The notes beneath the pieces are model-generated. The model had not been told where the DNA came from. It worked only from the letters and a program-made list of their open reading frames with translations, and made no database searches. This document shows positions 58,270-64,000 of a stretch of 64,000 bases of DNA, in pieces. Source of the stretch: Anaerocolumna sp. AGMB13025 (lineage in GTDB: Bacteria > Bacillota > Clostridia > Lachnospirales > Lachnospiraceae); NCBI RefSeq assembly GCF_029689925.1, contig NZ_CP121445.1, forward strand, positions 1,977,001-2,041,000, read 5' to 3'. The position numbers were made by a program, and so were the translations under genes. Numbering within the stretch: position 1 is the stretch's first letter; every line of letters begins with the position of its first letter.

Positions 58270-60261
58270 ATGGATGAACTGGAAGTAGAATTAAAAATCA
58301 ATCTTTCTGGACTTGAAGCAGAAAGGAAACAAACCTTACAGCCAGCTGAGACCCCGGGTAAACAGGCTGTTTTAAGTGATAAAACCGTCGCAATAGGTTT
58401 TTGTGGTACGGACAGGAATTTTGTATGTACGGTTACTGCAATTTCTGCTGCAAATTACATAGCAGATTGTGGCTATAAAGTCTCATTAGTAGAACCGGAT
58501 TTCTCGAAAGGCATGATATTAAATAAATTACTGCCGGGTCTTTCTAAGGACAATATGATTCAGCTTCAGAATGTCGATTATTATACAGGATGGGATTTGT
58601 CAGAGAATATCCTTACGGCAGATGTGGTTATATTTGATTTCAGTAGCATGAATTATGAAGAATCCTGCTATCTGTGTAAAATGAAGAAAATTTTTATATG
58701 TTCGGATACAGAGCTTAAAGACTTAGCTGATTCAGGTAAACTGGGGAATAACAGTAGTTTCCGATATTCTATTTTATTTTCAGAGGTATCAGGAAATCAG
58801 GAGATTGATTCTGAGAATGACGTCAGGATTGTTTTTAAAGAGTGTTCTCTGGAATTAAAAAGGTTATTAGTATTAACTCTGCATGATTATGGTTTAGATA
58901 TTCCCGGTAACATGGAGGTTAATAGTGCAGGGAGAATAAACTATCTTAATATGTTAAGGGAGGCGGAGATTTTAAGAGGGGATGGAGCGAAAGCAAAACC
59001 TGAAAGACAGGCAAAATACGAAGAGCCTGAATCCTCACAGCCCGAACCTATTCCTTATCCCAAGGTATCCGCACCTAAAATTAAACCACCTGCCACAAAT
59101 CAAGCAAATATAAAGGATGACGAATACTATAACTATATAGGAATAGATAATAAAAAAGTGGTAAGCAATGAGAAAGAAGCAATGAATACAAGGGAAGCAA
59201 TGAATACAAGGGAAGCAATGAATACAAAAGAGGCATTGAATTCAAAAGAAGCATTGAATACAAAAGAAGCATTGAATTCAAAAGGAGCAATGAATACCAT
59301 AGAAGCTATGTATACAAAGGATACAACGAATATAAAGGGAGCAATGAATACCAAAGAAGCATTGGATCGAAAGGAATCAGCGAATACAATTAATAGAAAG
59401 AATGTAAAGGAATCCCTATCGTCATCAGGGGCATATATTAATCCAGCCCAGCAGTTGAACAAGGAAAGCAGGAATGCTATATTACCCGGCTGGTTGAACC
59501 CGGGAAAAGGTAACGAATACGAAGAAAATTCTATGAACGATTCAAATTTCTCATACAAAGAAACAGAAAAGGAAAATGAAAACAAGAAACTTAAGGAAGA
59601 TGATTTAAATTATGATTATACAAATTTTGAAGATAGAAAAGGCAGCAGTGAGGAGCAAAATAATATCTTTAATTATGCAGAAGAAATTAAACTCAAATTT
59701 AAGAAAAAACAGCCTGCAAATCAGGTATTATGCGGAAAAGAAACAATATTTATTACAGGATTAAAACATGGCTGTGGCTGTTCCCACACCGGAATAAGCT
59801 TTACCAAGTACATTTTTAATTCATATTCTGAGAACATATGCATATGCCACAAGAAGGGGGCATATGACTTAGAGGAAGAGAATATTACAGAATATACCAA
59901 AGATACGGACTATGATAACATATTCAGTACGAACCGGTTTATCATTTATGATTGCGGTATTCTAGGAGAACTTAATCAAGAGCAGCTTATTGAATTAAAA
60001 CGCTGTAACATTAAAATAATGGTTTGTAACGGGGATGAAAAATATCTTGGTAATCTGGCAAAATTTATCAGGCAGTTAGGAAAGTCCTCGGGAGAATGGA
60101 TATTTGCGTTTAATCTGATAACCTCCAGAGAAAAGGAAACAATGATTCGTAAAATAATGGAGGGTTATAAAATATGTTTCATTCCCTTGCATGATAGTGA
60201 GGATCCTCCGAAAAAGATTGGTAAACTGTGGGAATCGATACTTAAGAGAAATTTATTGTAG
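58270..60261 (+). CDS. Two-domain ParA/MinD-like protein with degenerate P-loops and hexapeptide-repeat linker
   Basis: The N-terminal domain (about 35-230) has the ParA/MinD layout: strand-loop VAIGFCGTDRNFVCT where a GKGGxGKT loop is expected, YKVSLVEPD for the switch strand, and VVIFDFSSM for Walker B. The C-terminal domain (about 490-663) starts IFITGLKHGCGCSHTG and has IIYDCGILG. Both lack the P-loop lysines. Between them an Asn/Glu/Lys-rich linker holds about 14 hexapeptides of EAMNTK/EALNSK type (59170-59385, 18 bp each). TadZ and CpaE proteins are also ParA-like with divergent P-loops, so a polar-localising or scaffold role in a secretion machine is possible but unproven. Confidence 0.6.
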   Translation: MDELEVELKINLSGLEAERKQTLQPAETPGKQAVLSDKTVAIGFCGTDRNFVCTVTAISAANYIADCGYKVSLVEPDFSKGMILNKLLPGLSKDNMIQLQNVDYYTGWDLSENILTADVVIFDFSSMNYEESCYLCKMKKIFICSDTELKDLADSGKLGNNSSFRYSILFSEVSGNQEIDSENDVRIVFKECSLELKRLLVLTLHDYGLDIPGNMEVNSAGRINYLNMLREAEILRGDGAKAKPERQAKYEEPESSQPEPIPYPKVSAPKIKPPATNQANIKDDEYYNYIGIDNKKVVSNEKEAMNTREAMNTREAMNTKEALNSKEALNTKEALNSKGAMNTIEAMYTKDTTNIKGAMNTKEALDRKESANTINRKNVKESLSSSGAYINPAQQLNKESRNAILPGWLNPGKGNEYEENSMNDSNFSYKETEKENENKKLKEDDLNYDYTNFEDRKGSSEEQNNIFNYAEEIKLKFKKKQPANQVLCGKETIFITGLKHGCGCSHTGISFTKYIFNSYSENICICHKKGAYDLEEENITEYTKDTDYDNIFSTNRFIIYDCGILGELNQEQLIELKRCNIKIMVCNGDEKYLGNLAKFIRQLGKSSGEWIFAFNLITSREKETMIRKIMEGYKICFIPLHDSEDPPKKIGKLWESILKRNLL

Positions 60262-60302
60262 ATGATAGGAAAGTCAAAGCAAATCAATTCTAGGTAATTC
60301 AT

Positions 60303-60340
60303 TCATATTAGATGTTTTTTCATTTTTTTAGTCATATTAA
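60303..60340 (+). promoter_or_regulatory. Two TCATATTA elements
   Basis: TCATATTAG at 60303-60311 and TCATATTAA at 60332-60340, upstream of the 60496 gene. Neither has the (C/T)(G/A)AAA half at the N14 position, so function is uncertain. Confidence 0.35.
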
Positions 60341-60495
60341 TGGTAAGCAGTTACTATTTGAGATAATAACTGAGACAAGCAAATACATGGATAATTAATT
60401 GTTACAGATATTGCAAACAAAAAATTATTATGATATTCTGAATGAATAGATAACAGTAAATCTATGTAAAAACACAAAGAAAGGAGTATAATCCA

Positions 60496-60816
60496 ATGGA
60501 TAATACTGTTATAGACATGAATTACCTGGACTTGGTCAGAGATTGTTTATGCGAATATGTAATAGGTGCTTTTTACAGCCAATTGACATATAAAATAATA
60601 ACCGCATTTTTAATTAATGATAAAGCAATTATTCATACATGTAATGGGCAGACTATTATTGAGTGTGGATTAGAACCGAGTGAAAACATTATAAAAAGAA
60701 TGAAAGAAATTGACGGGAAAAATTTTACGGAAGACGGTGCTATTAGTCTGCATATCGGAGCATGGGAGATAACTGCTTTAACGAGTGAAAACACAGTACA
60801 TATTACACAAAAATAA
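60496..60816 (+). CDS. Small cytoplasmic protein of unknown function
   Basis: Not recognised. 106 residues, mixed alpha/beta, no signal peptide; pattern helix (YLDLVRDCLCEYVIGAFYSQ) then strands (AIIHTCNGQTIIECGL, ISLHIGAWEITALTSEN). The ribosome binding site GAAAGGAG is strong, so it is likely expressed. It lies between the ParA-like gene and the sigma gene and could be an adaptor or regulator of the latter. That is only positional. A terminator follows. Confidence 0.55.
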   Translation: MDNTVIDMNYLDLVRDCLCEYVIGAFYSQLTYKIITAFLINDKAIIHTCNGQTIIECGLEPSENIIKRMKEIDGKNFTEDGAISLHIGAWEITALTSENTVHITQK

Positions 60817-60855
60817 ATGATTCGTTGACTTATAAAAAGACGATTCCTTAAAAGA

Positions 60856-60880
60856 AGAGAGCTATTCGCTCTTTTTTTTT
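60856..60880 (+). terminator. Rho-independent terminator
   Basis: AGAGC (60858-60862) pairs with GCTCT (60868-60872), extended by G-T pairs, followed by nine T. It separates the small gene from the sigma gene. Confidence 0.75.
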
Positions 60881-60927
60881 ATATAAAAACAAAATTATAC
60901 ATAATTTATCAATTAATGTAAAAAATA

Positions 60928-60956
60928 TTTACTTTTTTGGCATTATTTGTTATACT
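60928..60956 (+). promoter_or_regulatory. Vegetative promoter of the sigma gene
   Basis: TTTACT at 60928-60933, a 17-nt spacer, and TATACT at 60951-60956; the leader is about 110 nt. It carries no TCATATTA box, so the sigma gene is apparently not autoregulated through that motif. Confidence 0.6.
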
Positions 60957-61073
60957 ATGTTTATATAAGCAAAATAACATCTTTAAATTTGTTGTTTTTT
61001 GTAAAATTGTAGATAAAAAACAAATCGTATCTAAAAATCTGATCTTTAAAATTCTCTGGGGGGGACTTAGCGA

Positions 61074-62096
61074 ATGAATAATCAATATAGCGGTATATTT
61101 GATGACGAATTGGTTAATGATGTAGAAAATATAATGAGAAACGGAAGTATAATGGAAAAACTAGAAACGTTGGAGTTTGTTTCTAATTGTTTTAATAAGG
61201 ATGTTAAGATGACAAAAATTCTAATTGATGCCACGAAGGCTTCTGAGGATCCCTTGATCAGTGATAAAGCAAAAGAGTTATTTGTTAAAAATATGGACAA
61301 GTTTATATCAAAATTCATTTCAGAACAGTATCCCACATTTATCGGCTCACATTACGAAGATATGATACAGGCTGCAAGAATGGGAATTATTATCGGTCTG
61401 GATAAATATAATCCGGAGATAGCAAAACCAACTACTTTTTTCGTATTATATATAAAACACGAAGTCAGCCAATATATTAATAATTATGTCAATGGATTAT
61501 CTACCTATTATGCCAATGAAAAGTATAAGATAAACAAAGCTATCAATCAGCTGGAGAATGAAAACAGAGAAACCAGTGATGTAAATATAGCTGAGATTAC
61601 AGGTATAACAGCGGAAAATGTAAAGCAGATCAGAAATATGATAGCCTCTACCTCAAATGTGGCTTTTGATGAAGTATTTATGAATAAAGCGGATGAAAAT
61701 GATACGCCAGAGCAGATTGTTTTAAAGAAAGAACTTGGGGAAACCATCAATAATACAATAGAGAGATATTTGACCGACACAGAGAAAAGAATTATTACTA
61801 TGTATTATGGTTTAGCTGGTAACAAAGGCGTATCAGAAAGGACTGCTGGGTTTCCGACAAAGAAAGCATTTCGGAATATAAGTGAAAGTTTAGGCATTCC
61901 TTATGATAAAGTTCGAAAATATCATGCAAGTGCTTTAAGAAAACTGCATACTGTTGTAAGCAAGACGAATATAGTTTCTGAATTAAGTAAATCAGAACAA
62001 ATCCTTAATACAGAATATATTCCGATTCTTTCCCCGGAAGAAGGTAACCTGATATTAAACGCTCAGACTTTAACCGGCAGTCAGCCAGACCTTTAA
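61074..62096 (+). CDS. Sigma-70 family RNA polymerase sigma factor (alternative type)
   Basis: 340 residues, larger than ECF factors and without the group 1 N-terminal region 1.1. A helical N-terminus of about 70 residues precedes region 2 (about 85-150: HYEDMIQAARMGIIIGLDKYNPE, TFFVLYIKHEVSQYI), a region 3 segment (INKAINQLENEN, VNIAEITGITAENVKQI), and region 4 (about 235-305: LTDTEKRIITMYYGL, ISESLGIPYDKVRKYHASALRKLH). Region 4 has an insertion around GNKGVSERTAGFPTKK. No anti-sigma gene is obvious nearby. It may direct transcription from the TCATATTA promoters; this is a hypothesis. Ribosome binding site GGGGGG. Confidence 0.82.
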   Translation: MNNQYSGIFDDELVNDVENIMRNGSIMEKLETLEFVSNCFNKDVKMTKILIDATKASEDPLISDKAKELFVKNMDKFISKFISEQYPTFIGSHYEDMIQAARMGIIIGLDKYNPEIAKPTTFFVLYIKHEVSQYINNYVNGLSTYYANEKYKINKAINQLENENRETSDVNIAEITGITAENVKQIRNMIASTSNVAFDEVFMNKADENDTPEQIVLKKELGETINNTIERYLTDTEKRIITMYYGLAGNKGVSERTAGFPTKKAFRNISESLGIPYDKVRKYHASALRKLHTVVSKTNIVSELSKSEQILNTEYIPILSPEEGNLILNAQTLTGSQPDL

Positions 62097-62117
62097 GGGA
62101 ATATAGTTTATTAACTT

Positions 62118-62149
62118 AAAAGCTATTTTATAATAGCTTTTTTTTTATG
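62118..62149 (+). terminator. Rho-independent terminator
   Basis: AAAGCTATT (62119-62127) pairs with AATAGCTTT (62132-62140), followed by a T-run. Confidence 0.85.
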
Positions 62150-62183
62150 TCTTTTTTTCCTCGAATTACAGCCTGTAATAAGT

Positions 62184-62211
62184 CGAAATTAAAAATAATC
62201 TATCATATTAA
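62184..62211 (+). promoter_or_regulatory. TCATATTAA-box promoter-like element
   Basis: CGAAA at 62184-62188, exactly 14 nt, TCATATTAA at 62203-62211. The start codon at 62297 is 85 bp away. Confidence 0.6.
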
Positions 62212-62296
62212 TATAGAATATGAATAGTAAATCTGAATTATGGCTAGAAAAACATTTAAAACTTCCAAAATATGAAATAAATAAAAGGTGATAACT

Positions 62297-63403
62297 ATGT
62301 GTAAATTTATGAAAAAACTTTTTGTAATTCTATTGAGTATACTATTACTTCCGACACATTCCTATGCTTTAGCCGGTTATACCACGGATGATCTGCGGGT
62401 TTTAATGGGAAGGGAAAGATTATCGGAAGAAGGCACGATACTTGAAATAAAAGCCCTATTAAGCACCTGCTATAAACAGCAGGAGTGGAATGAACTGGTA
62501 CAGGGCCTGAAAGATGTTGATGATAAGGAACTGAAAGATTTCAAAGAGAAAGAAGATGCCTGGTATCAGGCCAAGGATAAGCTGGAAGCCAATTTTACCG
62601 GTAATAAACCCATAAAGACAATCCTTAGCGATTATGTTAATTATCAGACAGCCGCTTCTCACAGAGCTGCTTACTCAAAGTCCGATGCCTCAGGGTTATC
62701 ATTCATTGATGCGGGTGATATTAAAGCAAAAATAGACTATGCAAATTCCATATTAGAAGGGGCGGATGATAAAACTAAGATTGGCGTTATCGGATATAAG
62801 ATGAAGACCTTCACAAAAGCCAATTTACTAATTACGGTTCCATTTGGGCGTTCTTATTCTATAGACAGCGGAAAAGAGCAGGACAGTAACGGGCTTACAA
62901 TAGCAGTCCCTCAGGACATAAAGGTGTATTCCCAGTTTAATGGAACCGTAGCAGGAGTAACCGATAATACGGTTACAATCAGAACCGGTAAATCAATTGA
63001 AATTGAATACCTAGGCATAAAACCTGCTGTGGGTAAAAATCAAAAAGTGAAACAATATGGCTTAATTGGTACAACAAAATCAAAAACCATGACAATAAAA
63101 TTTAAACTGAACACAGTATATGAAGATCCGCTATTACTATATGGTTCTATGAGCACAGTCTGGTATGAACTATGGAAAAGTTCGAATCCCGGCTGTGCCA
63201 TAGATATAAATAATTACACCGTTTTATTGGATAAGCTGCCGGAAAAAGAAATAGAAAAAGCGCCGGAGCTTTATAATGCCGGTACTATTACAAACCAGGA
63301 CGGTCTCTCTAAGAAAATTATTATTGAGGGTGATAATGGTTATACAAACACACCGGATCACCTGATATTGGATAAAACAGAGGCCGGAAGCACTACAGAT
63401 TAA
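62297..63403 (+). CDS. Secreted protein with degenerate LytM/M23-like domain
   Basis: Signal peptide (MKKLFVILLSILLLPTHSYA, cleavage likely after SYA), a helical domain (about 30-170), then a beta-rich domain (about 180-270) laid out like an M23/LytM peptidase: PFGRSYSIDSG, LTIAVPQDIKVYSQFNGTVAGVTDNTVTI, VKQYGLIGT. The catalytic metal ligands (HxxxD near the start, HxH near the end) are missing, so it would be a structural LytM, like those that activate or scaffold other envelope enzymes. The longest frame starts with GTG at 62288 directly on AAAGG; the ATG at 62297 is better spaced. It follows a box promoter and precedes a membrane protein gene by 30 bp. Confidence 0.65.
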   Translation: MCKFMKKLFVILLSILLLPTHSYALAGYTTDDLRVLMGRERLSEEGTILEIKALLSTCYKQQEWNELVQGLKDVDDKELKDFKEKEDAWYQAKDKLEANFTGNKPIKTILSDYVNYQTAASHRAAYSKSDASGLSFIDAGDIKAKIDYANSILEGADDKTKIGVIGYKMKTFTKANLLITVPFGRSYSIDSGKEQDSNGLTIAVPQDIKVYSQFNGTVAGVTDNTVTIRTGKSIEIEYLGIKPAVGKNQKVKQYGLIGTTKSKTMTIKFKLNTVYEDPLLLYGSMSTVWYELWKSSNPGCAIDINNYTVLLDKLPEKEIEKAPELYNAGTITNQDGLSKKIIIEGDNGYTNTPDHLILDKTEAGSTTD

Positions 63404-63433
63404 AATAATATTCAGGAAGGAGGCAGAGTTGTT

Positions 63434-64000
63434 TTGATTGCAAAACATATCCATAAGAAAAATAAAAAAGAAACAAAACAAAATCCAATTAATGAACAAA
63501 ACCCAATTAATGAACAAAACCCTATCGGTGAAGAAAACTCAACCAGTAAACAAAAACCAATCGATAAACAAAAATCAATCGATAAACAAAAACCAACCAA
63601 CAAACAAAAACCAATCAATAAACAAAAACTAACCATTAAACAAAAGCAAATAGTAATCACAACGGTATCCCTGGTAATGCTTCTTATTCTGATAACCTTT
63701 ATTTTTATAAAGATAAATAAAAAAGATATTGTTGAATCAACAGTTGATACAAAGAATTACATAATAACAGAATACTTCACGGAAAACAGCGGTGAAACAA
63801 TAAATTATTATGAGGTCCGTTATTATCCGGAGAAACAAAAATCTTATCTTGTATTAAATGAGAAAAACAGTAATAAAGCAGAAAAAACCGTAATGGAAGT
63901 AAAAACGGAATTCAGGAAGGAAGGTATTAAACTCACACTAGATAATAAAATCAGAACGAAGGTTAAGAACCTATCACAGTTTGCAGATGATTCTGGATTT
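63434..64000 (+). CDS. Single-TM protein with hexapeptide-repeat cytoplasmic segment (3'-partial)
   Basis: Open from a TTG at 63434 (AGGAAGGAGG at 63414-63423, 10-nt spacing) to the window end, 189 codons. A basic start (KHIHKKNKKETK) leads into about ten hexapeptides of INEQNP/IDKQKP type, then one transmembrane helix (about 75-97), then an extracytoplasmic domain of at least 90 residues (NYYEVRYYPEKQKSYLVL). Not recognised. The repeat segment also gives a 64-codon ORF in another frame, which is a shadow. The gene completes the envelope cluster as far as can be seen. Confidence 0.6.
   Translation, partial: MIAKHIHKKNKKETKQNPINEQNPINEQNPIGEENSTSKQKPIDKQKSIDKQKPTNKQKPINKQKLTIKQKQIVITTVSLVMLLILITFIFIKINKKDIVESTVDTKNYIITEYFTENSGETINYYEVRYYPEKQKSYLVLNEKNSNKAEKTVMEVKTEFRKEGIKLTLDNKIRTKVKNLSQFADDSGF

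Noticed and set aside
59133..59585. 150-codon minus-strand ORF opposite the ParA-like gene
   Set aside because: Shadow of the 18-bp repeat region; composition is the reverse image of the hexapeptides and there is no ribosome binding site.
63438..63632. 64-codon ORF rich in NKNQSI repeats
   Set aside because: Out-of-frame reading of the 18-bp repeats. The frame starting at 63434 has the better spacing, a transmembrane helix and stays open to the window end.
53539..64000. Assignment of the cluster as a Tad/Flp pilus locus
   Set aside because: A ParA-like protein with divergent P-loops and single-TM proteins hint at it, but no prepilin, CpaF/TadA, TadB/C or secretin is in the window, so the name is not supported.

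Overview
The window is low-GC, densely packed DNA with strong AAGGAGG-type ribosome binding sites, many lone regulators, an ATPase-less carbohydrate ABC transporter, NHEJ genes and a WXG100 protein. This suggests a Clostridia chromosome, most likely a Lachnospiraceae-type organism (inferred from gene content; no 16S rRNA or other marker is present). No rRNA, tRNA, CRISPR array, transposase or integrase was recognised.

Layout. 1-4.2 kb: a 7TM hybrid sensor kinase (N-terminus outside the window) and its SARP-type response regulator. 4.5-7.4 kb: a large secreted multidomain protein. 7.6-8.0 kb: a small carboxymuconolactone-decarboxylase-fold protein behind a strong promoter with two tandem operators. 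8.2-13.0 kb: one operon for a diacylglycerol-type glycosyltransferase, a polysaccharide deacetylase, an LPG-synthase-like membrane protein and a VanRS-like two-component system. 13.1-16.5 kb: Ku and LigD (NHEJ). 16.7-18.5 kb: a PAS-GGDEF cyclase and a YciI protein. 19.1-23.0 kb: three small helical proteins, a lipoprotein and a lipase with a helical C-terminus, resembling the reversed-domain type VII secretion lipase loci of staphylococci. 23.4-29.6 kb: a GH2 beta-galactosidase and a PadR/HAAS-DUF4097 pair. 29.8-33.5 kb (minus strand): an ABC-F protein with a leader attenuator, and an ECF sigma/anti-sigma pair. 33.7-36.3 kb: structured repeats, DUF1801 and YdeI-like genes, a 252-bp MITE inserted into a 17-bp repeat array, and an orphan WXG100 protein. 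36.8-53.2 kb: a YesMN-like two-component system, a MATE exporter, a LacI regulator, and a long carbohydrate locus (SGNH esterase, alpha/beta esterase, serine hydrolase, lipoprotein binding protein, two permeases, P-loop kinase-like protein, GH13_18 phosphorylase).

53.5-64 kb is the least familiar part. It holds a triple-HTH protein, several single-TM or secreted proteins of unknown function, a two-domain ParA-like protein with damaged P-loops, a sigma-70 family factor, a secreted protein with a LytM-like fold lacking visible metal ligands, and a membrane protein running off the end. A shared promoter-like motif, (C/T)(G/A)AAA-N14-TCATATTA(T/A), lies upstream of three genes here and also upstream of the WXG100 gene and, with N13, the lipase locus. 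This suggests one co-regulated type VII/cell-envelope regulon, possibly served by the sigma factor inside the cluster or by a sporulation sigma.

Short in-frame minisatellites (mostly 18 bp) recur in protein linkers across the window, and 13-17 bp arrays recur between genes. Starts were moved from the longest ORF wherever a ribosome binding site clearly favoured an internal codon; each case is noted. Motif positions were counted by hand and are approximate.
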